Positions 7,681-16,535 of a stretch of 64,000 bases of DNA are shown here, one piece after another. Below the pieces are notes generated by a model. It ran no database searches, was not told the origin of the DNA, and was given only the letters and a program-made list of their open reading frames with translations. How positions within the stretch are numbered: position 1 is the stretch's first letter; each line of letters begins with the position of its first letter. The stretch lies in assembly GCF_045762675.1 (NCBI RefSeq), contig NZ_JBJDLK010000002.1, positions 434,001 through 498,000 of the forward strand, in the 5' to 3' direction. The position numbers and the translations under genes were made by a program. This DNA comes from Elizabethkingia meningoseptica_A (GTDB lineage Bacteria; Bacteroidota; Bacteroidia; Flavobacteriales; Weeksellaceae).

Positions 7681-10414
7681 AAGTTGGATTCTATATCTTA
7701 TCATTCTATTTCCGGCACTTCTATTTTCACAAAAACAACCTCAGGAGGTTATCCATAAAAAAGACAGCTTAGTACCGGGAACAGTTACCTCTGTATCTTT
7801 CCCGCTGGAAAATAATACCGACGAAAACAAGGTATACACGATCAGTATACAAGTTTCAAGCCCACATATCACGCCCGTGATTGCCAAAAATGAAATTAAA
7901 ATTCCGGCTGGGCAAAGCAGCCTTTACCTGGTTCCTTTACGTATTGCAACGGAAACTCCTCAGGGAACTTATACTTTGTCGTTACACGGAACAGAAAAAG
8001 AAGGAGCCGGTGAGAATCAGTTTATAAAAACCTCGGAAATCATTATTTCCAAAGTCAGGAAGCTTTCGCTTACCAACTTAAATGCTCCTGAATTTGTAAA
8101 AGCAGGAGAAACTGTTAAAGCTTCGTTTTTATTAAAAAACAATGGTAATACAACTGAATATATTACACTGGAAAATTCCCGGAATTCTGTCATTGACCAG
8201 GATAAATCAGTTTCGCTGGCCTCTGGTGAAAGCAGGATTATTTCAGTGAGTAAAAATACAGATCCGGCACTGGGAAAAAATGATTATCTGAATCTTAAAC
8301 TATCGGCTCATGCCGTCAATTATTCAGAAGAAAATCTTACCGCTTATACCAGCACAAGGGTTATTTCTGTACAACCTGTAGACGAAGATGTTTATCACCG
8401 TTTTCCGGTATCAGCCTCAGTTGCTTTTATCGGCATGCGAAACCGCGGGATATATCAAAGCGGTTTTCAGGGAGAGTTTTATGGTAAAGGAAGCCTGGAC
8501 AAAGACAATAAAAATATGCTGGAATTCCGTGCTGTTACTGAAAACCCGGTAGACTTCAGCTCATTCACCCAGTATGAAGAGTACTTTATCAATTATAAAC
8601 GTAATAATTTATTTCTTCATTTAGGTGATAAAACTTTCTATTCGTCATTTTTAACAGAATATGCCCGATATGGCCGCGGTGCAGAGGTTCGCTATGATTT
8701 CAAAAACGTCAGTATAGGCGGCTTTTATAACCGTCCAAGGTTTTTCCGCGATATAAAGGAGGAATTTAATCTGTTCACAAAATTCAGATTTGGTAAAGAA
8801 ACTGAATTAACCGCCGGCTATTTATATAAAACACCACAACAAAGTGAAACCAATTATAATATCCATAATACTATTCAGGATACCCACCTCCCCTATCTCA
8901 CCGGCCGGTTCAGGGTTTTTAAAAACATGAGCATTCAGGCGGAAACCGCTTACAGCAAAGCAGCCGCCACAGAAGGAACAGCTTATATGATACAGGCTCA
9001 GGGAAGCTTTGAAAAAATTAACGGTAACATCATGTATATGAAGGCAAGTCCGCAGTTTGCAGGGTATTTTAATCATACCAATACGCTCAACGGAAATATA
9101 CAGTACCGGATTACTGATAAATTTAATGTATTTGCCAGCTATATTCAGGATGCTAAAAATTTCCGGAGAGATACATTGTTATTGGCTTCTCCTTATAGAA
9201 AGTTCTTCCAGTACGGGATTAATTACCGGTACATGAAAACCGGATCTGTTATGTTTTACAATGGTTATCAGAAATATGAAGACCGTCTCGAACATAAACA
9301 GTTTAATTATAATGAGAAATTTTTCAAGGTCAGTATCGATCAGAAAATTGGCATTTTCCAGCTAAATGTTGACGGGCAGTTTGGCAGAACCGATAATTAC
9401 CTGACGGGCTTTACAGGAAACTCCAGCTTTTATACTGCCAATCTGAGTTTTGAAAAATTCAAAACATCCTTCAATATTTATGGAAGCTACGGACATACTT
9501 CCCGCTATCTGCAGGAAAATCAAAAGCAGATTTATTACGGAGCCCGTATGACAAGCAGGTTTTCAACCAGCAACTACCTGAGTGTTTTTTATCAGAATAA
9601 TTATATCCCCGAAGAATATTTTAAAGACCGGAACCTTTTTGAAATTCTTTTTCACCAGCAGATTTCCAGAAATCATGAATTCGATGTTTCCGGCCGGTAT
9701 ACTTTGCAGCGTGGGGAACTTGGTGACAAAGACTTTATATTTTCATTGCGTTATACCCTGCGGATGAATATTCCTGTGCAGAAGATTGCCGAATACACGA
9801 CCCTGACCGGAAATATTAGTAATATGGGCGTAAAGAAAACAGAAGGCATAAGATTAATGCTGGGAAAACACTTATCCATAACCGACAGAAGTGGAAATTT
9901 TATATTTAAGAATATTCCTCCCGGAGATTATTTTCTGGAAATTGACCGCTCTACTACAGAAATAAATGACATTCCGAATGTTAATTTCCCGGCAGCCCTG
10001 AAACTTACTAATAAAGATAATGTCTATAATTTCGGTTTAACCGGTGCATCTGCAATTAAGGGAAACGTACAGTTCATAGAAACAGATACAAACGGACAGT
10101 CTTTTACCTCTAAAAAAGAAAATAAAGAGCGTATTATAATTGAAGCTTCAAACGGAGAACAGACTTTCCGGAAAATATGCAGCATTACGGAACATTTCGA
10201 TTTTACGTATCTGCAACCGGGCAACTGGACTGTAAGATTATACAGAAACGGTTTGGACAAACGCTATAAAATAGCAAATGACACCTTTAATTTCACCTTA
10301 AAACCTTCAGAGATAAAAACAATAAGCATTCATATTATAAAACAGCAGACTGAGATCAGGTATCAGCAGGAAGCCATAAAAGTAGAATATCATGAAACGA
10401 AGAAACTAAAATGA
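7673..10414 (+). CDS. Usher-like outer-membrane beta-barrel protein
   Basis: A 913-residue protein with a signal peptide (cleavage near LLFSQ). Residues 20-235 look like two Ig-like domains (NNTDENKVYTI; FLLKNNGNTTEYI). Residues 240-700 are a series of amphipathic strands rich in Tyr, Phe and Asn, typical of an outer-membrane barrel. Residues 710-890 hold two carboxypeptidase-regulatory/Cna-B-like domains (DRSGNFIFKNIPPGDYFLEI; FTYLQPGNWTVRLYRNG). Size, domain order and the chaperone neighbour recall fimbrial ushers, but I see no recognisable PF00577 motif. The start overlaps the chaperone gene and the stop overlaps the next ATG by 4 bases. A different surface-export role is possible. Confidence 0.65.
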   Translation: MIKSWILYLIILFPALLFSQKQPQEVIHKKDSLVPGTVTSVSFPLENNTDENKVYTISIQVSSPHITPVIAKNEIKIPAGQSSLYLVPLRIATETPQGTYTLSLHGTEKEGAGENQFIKTSEIIISKVRKLSLTNLNAPEFVKAGETVKASFLLKNNGNTTEYITLENSRNSVIDQDKSVSLASGESRIISVSKNTDPALGKNDYLNLKLSAHAVNYSEENLTAYTSTRVISVQPVDEDVYHRFPVSASVAFIGMRNRGIYQSGFQGEFYGKGSLDKDNKNMLEFRAVTENPVDFSSFTQYEEYFINYKRNNLFLHLGDKTFYSSFLTEYARYGRGAEVRYDFKNVSIGGFYNRPRFFRDIKEEFNLFTKFRFGKETELTAGYLYKTPQQSETNYNIHNTIQDTHLPYLTGRFRVFKNMSIQAETAYSKAAATEGTAYMIQAQGSFEKINGNIMYMKASPQFAGYFNHTNTLNGNIQYRITDKFNVFASYIQDAKNFRRDTLLLASPYRKFFQYGINYRYMKTGSVMFYNGYQKYEDRLEHKQFNYNEKFFKVSIDQKIGIFQLNVDGQFGRTDNYLTGFTGNSSFYTANLSFEKFKTSFNIYGSYGHTSRYLQENQKQIYYGARMTSRFSTSNYLSVFYQNNYIPEEYFKDRNLFEILFHQQISRNHEFDVSGRYTLQRGELGDKDFIFSLRYTLRMNIPVQKIAEYTTLTGNISNMGVKKTEGIRLMLGKHLSITDRSGNFIFKNIPPGDYFLEIDRSTTEINDIPNVNFPAALKLTNKDNVYNFGLTGASAIKGNVQFIETDTNGQSFTSKKENKERIIIEASNGEQTFRKICSITEHFDFTYLQPGNWTVRLYRNGLDKRYKIANDTFNFTLKPSEIKTISIHIIKQQTEIRYQQEAIKVEYHETKKLK

Positions 10415-10950
10415 ACACTGCACTAAATCACATATTATCCATTATCTTCATATTGCTTTCCGGCCATTTGTTATCACAAACAACGGGCAGTAAAAATGTA
10501 GCTGTCACACTCCCTATCATCACTTTAATGGATATAGAACCGGCAGGAACTATTACACTCAGCTTTACTGCACCTACCGAGGCCGGACAGGCATTGATCA
10601 ATCCGGTTGCCAATACAACAAAATGGATCAATTATACTTCTGCCATTGTATCCGGAGGAGTCAGCAGGAAAATAACAGCTTCTGTTAACAAACTTATTCC
10701 CGGGGTAAATATCCGGCTACAGGCATCAGCAGTATCCGGGGCTGGCAGCGGTACCCTGGGAACAACATCCGGACTGGTTACTCTTACCACTACTCCAGTC
10801 ACAATTATTAGTGGAATCGGAGGTGCCTGCACCGGAAATGGTATTAATAACGGCCATCAGTTAACGATATCTCTGGTGCCTAATAACTATTCAAATTTAT
10901 CGGCCCAAAGCAATACCCCTGTTATCATTACTTATACCATCACCGAATAA
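10411..10950 (+). CDS. Secreted pilin-like protein, paralogue of the operon's first gene
   Basis: A 179-residue protein with a signal peptide (cleavage near LLSQ). The mature part aligns along its length with the product of 6210: LPIITLMDIEPAG, LSFTAPTEAG, KWINYTS, LIPGVNI, IISGIGGACTGNG and a V-I-I-T-Y-T-I-T-E end. The start codon overlaps the stop of the usher-like gene (ATGA). It probably is a minor or tip subunit assembled by the same system. Confidence 0.72.
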   Translation: MNTALNHILSIIFILLSGHLLSQTTGSKNVAVTLPIITLMDIEPAGTITLSFTAPTEAGQALINPVANTTKWINYTSAIVSGGVSRKITASVNKLIPGVNIRLQASAVSGAGSGTLGTTSGLVTLTTTPVTIISGIGGACTGNGINNGHQLTISLVPNNYSNLSAQSNTPVIITYTITE

Positions 10951-10962
10951 ACACCTGTGGAA

Positions 10963-11493
10963 ATGAAACTATTTAACTCTATTTTTCAATATAAAATCTT
11001 TTTAATCAGATCAATCTGCATTTTTTTTTCATGCCTGTACGGTACTGTGTCCGCTCAAACAATGATTATAAGTGGTTCAGACTGGACGGTCAATTTAACA
11101 CCTGTTACCGAAGCCGGTACAGACTACAACCCTAGCACTTACCTGAGTGATCCTACCCAGATTCAGCTGACCGTAAACGTACCTTTATTGCTAGGTTCAG
11201 GGAGGGTTTCTGCACATTATCAGCCTAACCCTAAATGGGATCCTGCACTGAAGCTGGCGATTAAAAGAACCAATGACGGAACCACCCTCTGTGTACTATG
11301 TACCATAACAGGTGGAAAGGATAGTTTTCTGGCACTTTCACAAACGGATATTGATATATTCAAAATTCAGGCAGTACTGGCACTTGCAGCTTACAATAAT
11401 ATCGGCTTACAATTGCAGCTAAGCGGCGTATCTGTTACTATTCCGGCTGCTGCTTACAACAGCCGGATTATGTTTACAGTCAGTTCTCCCTGA
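10963..11493 (+). CDS. Secreted protein of unknown fold, last gene of the fibre operon
   Basis: A 176-residue protein with a long signal peptide (cleavage near TVSAQT). The mature part is beta-rich, has a Cys pair (LCVLC) and no repeats; I do not recognise the family. A GTG at 10957 is also in frame, but the ATG at 10963 is preferred. It starts 12 bases after the previous stop, so it belongs to the operon. It may be a base or tip subunit. No terminator hairpin follows; the gene ends convergently against the PI-PLC-like gene. Confidence 0.6.
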   Translation: MKLFNSIFQYKIFLIRSICIFFSCLYGTVSAQTMIISGSDWTVNLTPVTEAGTDYNPSTYLSDPTQIQLTVNVPLLLGSGRVSAHYQPNPKWDPALKLAIKRTNDGTTLCVLCTITGGKDSFLALSQTDIDIFKIQAVLALAAYNNIGLQLQLSGVSVTIPAAAYNSRIMFTVSSP

Positions 11494-11529
11494 AGGTAAA
11501 ATGATGATCAGATCTAAGCTTCCGGATAC

Positions 11530-12510
11530 TTAAAAATTAGTATTTACGATTGGTTCTGTCAGATCTTTGCTTACAAAGTCAATCGCCAGAATACCATAAG
11601 TCCCTTTAGGATTATTCTGAAAGAACATTTTTACTTTAGGATTTATTGCATTGGATACGGTAGGTATACTTGGAATTCCAAATATTAATGGTTTATAGCC
11701 GCTTGTGAAATTAACGAAAAGCCTAGCGTCGGTAGTCGCTTTTGCTTCATTCAGAACGGTCTGAATTTGTATCCATTTGTTATCGTTATTGTCTACTTTA
11801 TAATTATCCTGAATTTTTATCCTCGCAGGTGTATTGATTTCAAAAGTTGTATTATCACTCCAGCTTGTTGCTTCTATACCTTTTGGTTTATCATCTGCCG
11901 GAAACCTTCTTAGTAATTTAATCTTTCCTCTCACTTCTCCCAGTGTCGGAATTGTATTTCCCAAATCCCATTTAGACGGATTCTTCTGTACATAAGAATC
12001 AAATGTTTTTTCAAAACTTCTGGAAACATTCGATGGATTATGTTCTTCTTTTACCGACATAATAATCGTTTCGGTAGGATGACTTTCCAAAAAAGCATAA
12101 CAGGCATTCAATACATCGTCGAAGTTAATATTCTGATAAATTGGTCCGTGGTGTATGGTAAAAGCATTATCAATATGGCGGCAGCGAATATCGAGAAAAC
12201 GGACACCAATATTCAGTTGCTCACGAATACTAAGATTTTGTGTTTTAGCAGTTCCGCTATTGGACGGGATTTCTATGGTTGCTCCGGAATCATGCGTCCC
12301 GGGAACAGAAATTTTTGCCAGAGATACCTGATCCTGTAACCCGGACATCCAGTTTTCTATTCCTATTGCAGCCAATGAAACTTTGGCATTACTCTGAACA
12401 GAAAGCGTGAGATTTTTATCATTCAGATCTCTTTCTGTAAGATTTTCTGAGCATGAAAACAGCATATTGATCACTGCAACTGTAAGGAAAATGTTAATTT
12501 TATTTTTCAT
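11530..12510 (-). CDS. Phosphatidylinositol-specific phospholipase C-like lipoprotein
   Basis: A 326-residue lipoprotein: signal MKNKINIFL... with lipobox L-F-S-C at residues 17-20. VPGTHDSGA near residue 70 and FTIHHGPIYQ near residue 117 supply the two catalytic histidines of the PI-PLC X domain, and LDIRCR between them is also typical. MSVKEEHNP near residue 150 fits the conserved strand. The enzyme family cleaves phosphatidylinositol or GPI anchors to a cyclic inositol phosphate. As a lipoprotein it would sit on a membrane surface and may act on host lipids. A -7 box at 12531 fits its start. Confidence 0.87.
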   Translation of the reverse strand: MKNKINIFLTVAVINMLFSCSENLTERDLNDKNLTLSVQSNAKVSLAAIGIENWMSGLQDQVSLAKISVPGTHDSGATIEIPSNSGTAKTQNLSIREQLNIGVRFLDIRCRHIDNAFTIHHGPIYQNINFDDVLNACYAFLESHPTETIIMSVKEEHNPSNVSRSFEKTFDSYVQKNPSKWDLGNTIPTLGEVRGKIKLLRRFPADDKPKGIEATSWSDNTTFEINTPARIKIQDNYKVDNNDNKWIQIQTVLNEAKATTDARLFVNFTSGYKPLIFGIPSIPTVSNAINPKVKMFFQNNPKGTYGILAIDFVSKDLTEPIVNTNF

Positions 12511-12530
12511 TTTTAAAGTATTTTGGTACT

Positions 12531-12538
12531 CAAAAATA
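12531..12538 (-). promoter_or_regulatory. -7 promoter box of the PI-PLC-like gene
   Basis: Read on the minus strand, TATTTTTG matches TAnnTTTG and lies 20 bases before the ATG at 12510. Confidence 0.55.
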
Positions 12539-12703
12539 CAGGTATCCTTCTCCAGTCGCAGTTAATTTAATTTTAAGTTACGATTAAGTTATTTTAATCA
12601 GAAAAGAATCATTAAACAACCATATTTCGGGGAGCAGGAGGGATTCTCCCCTTCGTCCGGAACACTTTTCAATAGTATTACAAGTATTACAGGTTATCCT
12701 GTC

Positions 12704-13618
12704 TTATTCAACACCTATTTTACCTTTTGTACAGTCGATATAAATACTGTTGTTTAAAAATATTTTATTACCCAGCATTCCTGTCATTCCGGAGAATTTC
12801 ATCAACATGTATTGCATTTGTGAAAAACCTTCAACATAGGTTACCTGAGTTAAAGGAATTTCTTTGTTGCCCAACCGAATACGAAGATGACTATTAGCCG
12901 TATAAGTGGTTAAAACATTCTGATGTGATTGTGCTTTTTCCACAATAACTTCGGAATGAGGCAATTTTAAGTTCTTCCAGTTTTCCTTGCTGGTTAATAA
13001 TTCATAAGCACTTGTTCCGGTGTCGTATAAAAACTTTTCTCCCTCACCTCTTAAAGATCCATACATGATAATCTTTCTATTTTTGAATTTAAAATCCATT
13101 AATTTCCCCTGAAAGCCTTTAGGCTCATGGGCCATATTAAATACGACCTCATTACTTTTCAGGTTAATCAGGGTCTTCCGGCCCTCAAGAATATCAGCGC
13201 CAAGAGTCCCAATTATTTTAACAGAATCATCTTTGCCAAATACTTTACCTCTGTCTGTGGTTTTTATTTTATCAGACGTAATTTTTGTATTGCCAATATA
13301 AAAGGCAGATGTAGCTGCCGTGTTTTGAAGCGTGATTCCTTTCAGATGTTGTACTGATTTACTGTAAAATATCGTGTAGGTTGATCCGGTATCAAATTGG
13401 AGGTAATATTTTGCGGAATCGTCCGGAAAATTTACTGGTACCAACAAAACATTTTTATCAGCTCCCAACCATTTTATCGGAATATTGCCACTTTCATGTT
13501 CTACTTTAAGATAATTGGCTTCCGGCTTAAACTTCTGGTCAAAATAGAAATAGCCGCTTAACAATACCACCACTATAACCGCCAGAAGAGACAGGATAAT
13601 TTTTTTAAATATTTTCAT
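12704..13618 (-). CDS. Membrane-anchored two-lobed aspartyl-protease-like protein
   Basis: A 304-residue protein with one N-terminal membrane helix (about residues 7-28). It carries two aspartic-protease signatures: FDTGSTYT near residue 75 and YDTGTSAY near residue 198. Each is followed some 70-90 residues later by a matching hydrophobic-Gly block (IIGTLGADIL and GMTGMLGNKIF) and a closing I/V-x-x-x-x-G/N-x-I/V-x-V strand. The protein therefore looks like a tandem duplication of a retropepsin-like domain in one chain, giving both catalytic Asp residues. The active site would face the periplasm. The substrate is unknown. It is a single gene next to the XRE regulator. Confidence 0.7.
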   Translation of the reverse strand: MKIFKKIILSLLAVIVVVLLSGYFYFDQKFKPEANYLKVEHESGNIPIKWLGADKNVLLVPVNFPDDSAKYYLQFDTGSTYTIFYSKSVQHLKGITLQNTAATSAFYIGNTKITSDKIKTTDRGKVFGKDDSVKIIGTLGADILEGRKTLINLKSNEVVFNMAHEPKGFQGKLMDFKFKNRKIIMYGSLRGEGEKFLYDTGTSAYELLTSKENWKNLKLPHSEVIVEKAQSHQNVLTTYTANSHLRIRLGNKEIPLTQVTYVEGFSQMQYMLMKFSGMTGMLGNKIFLNNSIYIDCTKGKIGVE

Positions 13619-13705
13619 TCTGATTTTTTATGCAAGATTCGAAAATATGTTCCGGTTGTCCTGCAAAAACAATATGACATCTTTACGACACTTTTACGAC
13701 CGCAG

Positions 13706-14248
13706 CTATAAAAAACTGGTTTTCAACTTTATAGATAAATCGTTTTTTGTATTCAGGCTTATACCATTTCTGATGATCACATACAATTTAACACAGAGAA
13801 TGAATATTAAAAGAATGATAAAAAGAGGAAATTTAACGGATAAAACTTTTTGAATAAACGGACTTGCGATCATAGCAACCGATAAAATAACCGCAATGAT
13901 AATCTGGATGCATATAATGCTTTTTCCGAGTTCTTTGTTTTTAGAATCTTTTGTCTTGTAGGTTAAAACAGCCGGAACAATAATGCCTCCGTACGGAATA
14001 ATCAGACCGGATAATGCAGACAGGTTAATCAATTTGGCACGGCTGATATCGGCAGGCTCTTCCGGGGTTTCAAACAAATCCCCGGAATGAACTTCCAGAG
14101 CTTCGGCTATAGCTTTGAGAGAGAACCCTTTCAGGATACTTCCGGCTTCAATTCTCTGAACAGTCCGCAGAGAAAGCCCGGATTTATCAGCAAGCTCATT
14201 CTGGGTCATATTCTTCCCTTCTCTCAAAATTTTAACCCGGTTTTTCAT
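13706..14248 (-). CDS. Membrane-anchored XRE-family transcriptional regulator
   Basis: A 180-residue protein. Residues 4-58 form a classic Cro/C1 helix-turn-helix (MTQNELADKSGLSLRTVQRIE). After a short linker, residues 75-165 contain three hydrophobic segments resembling a DUF4870-like membrane domain. The regulator would thus be tethered to the inner membrane with its DNA-binding domain inside, perhaps sensing an envelope signal. Targets are unknown; neighbours are the aspartyl-protease-like gene and alkaline phosphatase. Confidence 0.8.
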   Translation of the reverse strand: MKNRVKILREGKNMTQNELADKSGLSLRTVQRIEAGSILKGFSLKAIAEALEVHSGDLFETPEEPADISRAKLINLSALSGLIIPYGGIIVPAVLTYKTKDSKNKELGKSIICIQIIIAVILSVAMIASPFIQKVLSVKFPLFIILLIFILCVKLYVIIRNGISLNTKNDLSIKLKTSFL

Positions 14249-14392
14249 CTTCTGTCAGCTATTCTTTTTCAACGTTTTCAGATGTGCTAATTTACTAAAA
14301 AAGTAAATCCGGATTCTATAAACCCAAAGAATCGTTTACACAGAACAAAGACGAATCAGTTAATGATTAATGATTAATTGTTAATTGTTAAT

Positions 14393-14666
14393 TGTTATTA
14401 GTTATTTACTTATTACTTGTTACTTACTACTTATTACTTGTTACTTACTACTTATTACTTATTACTTGTTACTTACTACTTATTACTTATTACTTGTTAC
14501 TTACTACTTACTACTTACTACTTATTACTTATTACTTATTACTTATTACTTATTACTTATTACTTATTACTTATTACTTATTACTTATTACTTATTACTT
14601 ATTACTTGTTACTTACTACTCATCACTCATCACTCATCACTTATCACTCATCACTTATCACTTATC
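14393..14666. repeat. Long heptanucleotide tandem array
   Basis: A 7-base unit (ACTTATT with variants ACTTGTT, ACTTACT, then ATCACTC/ATCACTT) is repeated for about 270 bases. Some 12 copies between 14520 and 14606 are exact. The array touches the alkaline phosphatase stop codon at 14665-14667. All three plus-strand frames are open only because the unit contains no plus-strand stop, so the frames are artefacts. Perfect copies suggest active slippage. Confidence 0.92.
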
Positions 14667-16068
14667 AAAACGGAACTCCTGCAGCTTCCAGCATCAGATA
14701 ATGCAGATCGGTATTTTTTACAAAAGGTTTTAACAGCTCACTTCCCGGACCGTACATGGCCAGTTCCACATAATCACCGGAATGGTCCATACTGATCCAG
14801 CCTACAGAATTATGCTTTTTCTGAATTTCAGAATAGGCTTTAAACGGAAGTTTCTTGTAGTTGTACAACCCGTCTTCGTGCTTTTCAATACCAGAATAAA
14901 AACTCAGAAGATGTTTAGCATCATCATCCGGAAGTCTTATTTTATTAGTTTCATAGATCCAGTCTTTAATCTGCTGAAGATTAAAATCTGCATGAATAGC
15001 ATTCAGAATATATTCGTTGGTGTACTTATAATTCGCAATACTGTTAAAATTCTTCGTGGCATCGGCTCCATAAATAGTCCCGGGATTTGCATTACCATGA
15101 TCGGTGGTGATAATCACTAGTGTGTTTTTATCTTTTTCAGCAAAATCAATGGCCACTTTCACAGCTTCATCGAAAGCCAGCTGATCATGAATAAGTCCTG
15201 CCACATCGTTAGCATGTGCAGCCCAGTCTACCTTACCGCCTTCAATCTGCAATACAAAACCTTCCTGATGATCTTTCATCTGGTCAATAGCTGATTTGGC
15301 CATTTCCGCCAGTGTTGGTGTATTTTGTAATTCCGGAATATTATTTCTGTCAATAGTGTAAGGCAATGCCCCTGGACTGAAAACACCCAAAACACGTTTA
15401 TCCTTTTCCAGCTTCATTAGATCAGACCGGTTCTGAAGAATCTGATATCCTTTTTGCTGATAAAGTCCGTATACATCTTTCTTATCAGCTCTTTTTTTCG
15501 GATTGAAAAACTCATCACCACCTCCCATCATCACATCCAAGCCTAATCCGGCATACATTTCAGCGATTTCCAGTTCGGCATTACGGCTGTCGGAATTCAC
15601 ACAGAAACCTGCAGGTGTTGCATGGGTAATGGTAACAGTGGTTACACAGCCTGTCTTTTTACCTGCTTTTTTAAATTTTTGCCATATCGGGATATACTTT
15701 TCTCCATTTGCACCAATGTTTAATACACCATTCTTCACGCGGGTACCTCCCCCAAAAGATGAACTGGCAGCCGCTGAGTCCGTCACCATAGAACTTGCGG
15801 ACGCAGTATCCATTAAAGCTCTTGAAACTTTATTTTCCTGATAAAGATTTATCCAGCTTCCTGTTTTTCCTAAAATATTCCGGGAATACTGATTGGCCAT
15901 TGCAAGTGTTCCGGAGCTCATGCCGTCGCTGATCATAAAAATAATATTCTTTGTCCTTCCCTTGCTTTTCGGAAGTCTTTTTAAATCATTAGCAAATAAA
16001 TCCATTGGGTTGAGCGTTAAAAACCCTGAAAGCAATGCTGCTCCTTTTATAAACTTGCGTCTGTCCAT
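14665..16068 (-). CDS. Alkaline phosphatase
   Basis: A 467-residue secreted enzyme. It begins MDRRKFIKGAAL, a twin-arginine-type signal. The metal and catalytic blocks are all visible: MISDGMS near residue 45, VTDSAAASSS near residue 97 with the nucleophilic serine, IEGGKVDWAAHAND near 275, TTDHGN near 321 and SMDHSGD near 428. It hydrolyses phosphomonoesters in the periplasm or outside the cell using zinc and magnesium. The stop codon is the first element of the heptamer array, and no terminator hairpin is seen. A palindrome at 16114 lies upstream of the start. Confidence 0.93.
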   Translation of the reverse strand: MDRRKFIKGAALLSGFLTLNPMDLFANDLKRLPKSKGRTKNIIFMISDGMSSGTLAMANQYSRNILGKTGSWINLYQENKVSRALMDTASASSMVTDSAAASSSFGGGTRVKNGVLNIGANGEKYIPIWQKFKKAGKKTGCVTTVTITHATPAGFCVNSDSRNAELEIAEMYAGLGLDVMMGGGDEFFNPKKRADKKDVYGLYQQKGYQILQNRSDLMKLEKDKRVLGVFSPGALPYTIDRNNIPELQNTPTLAEMAKSAIDQMKDHQEGFVLQIEGGKVDWAAHANDVAGLIHDQLAFDEAVKVAIDFAEKDKNTLVIITTDHGNANPGTIYGADATKNFNSIANYKYTNEYILNAIHADFNLQQIKDWIYETNKIRLPDDDAKHLLSFYSGIEKHEDGLYNYKKLPFKAYSEIQKKHNSVGWISMDHSGDYVELAMYGPGSELLKPFVKNTDLHYLMLEAAGVPF

Positions 16069-16113
16069 TTTTTATAAAATTTCAAATAACAAATAAACAA
16101 ACAACCTGACAAA

Positions 16114-16132
16114 AACGCAACCATGTTGCGTT
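16114..16132. promoter_or_regulatory. Small palindrome upstream of alkaline phosphatase
   Basis: AACGCAAC and GTTGCGTT form a perfect 8-base inverted repeat around CAT, about 46 bases before the phosphatase ATG. It could be an operator. There is no T-run after it, so a terminator is unlikely. Confidence 0.35.
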
Positions 16133-16238
16133 AAATATTTATGAACCCAACATTAAGCTTTCTGATTATAAAAATATGCTGTATATTTTTTGGGGAGATA
16201 GAAGATGAGGACGAAGAGAAGGTGAATAAAAGCAACAA

Positions 16239-16508
16239 ATGGAGATTAGTTTTAATCTGACAGGAAAAGCAACTACGGAAAATATCAATACAATCATTCA
16301 GCAGGCATTGGATAATGTTAATATGATTGACCAAAAGCGTCCATATCAGATCTATTACAACACGTTATCAAAAGACAGTTTCGGCCTGCTTGTAAAATTC
16401 TGGTGCAGTATTTACCTTACCGATGGGATCCTGAGTGAAACCAGGCAAAGTATTTTCAGGAATTTTGAAGAAAAAGGGCTTAATATAAGACAGCTATTCA
16501 TCATATAA
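16239..16508 (+). pseudogene. Possible C-terminal remnant of an MscS-type mechanosensitive channel
   Basis: An 89-residue frame resembles only the cytoplasmic end of small-conductance mechanosensitive channels: an EISFNLTGKATTENI strand-helix, YQIYYNTLSKDSFGLLVKFW strands, then ETRQSIFRNFEEKGLNI. The membrane helices and the beta domain are absent. Just upstream, a different frame reads NKWR, which would continue naturally into EISFNL after a one-base shift. I favour a decayed gene fragment; a small free-standing protein is possible. Confidence 0.4.
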
Positions 16509-16535
16509 AAATTGACCTTCTGGTATAATTTAATA

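Noticed and set aside
14393..14666. Regular array that might be taken for a CRISPR
   Set aside because: The unit is 7 bases with no spacers and there are no cas genes.
14385..14795. Three long overlapping plus-strand open frames rich in Tyr and Leu
   Set aside because: They are the three readings of the heptamer array, which contains no plus-strand stop; they have no non-repetitive coding part and run into the phosphatase gene.
16131..16334. 67-codon minus-strand frame upstream of alkaline phosphatase
   Set aside because: It overlaps the MscS-like remnant and is of low complexity with no family likeness.
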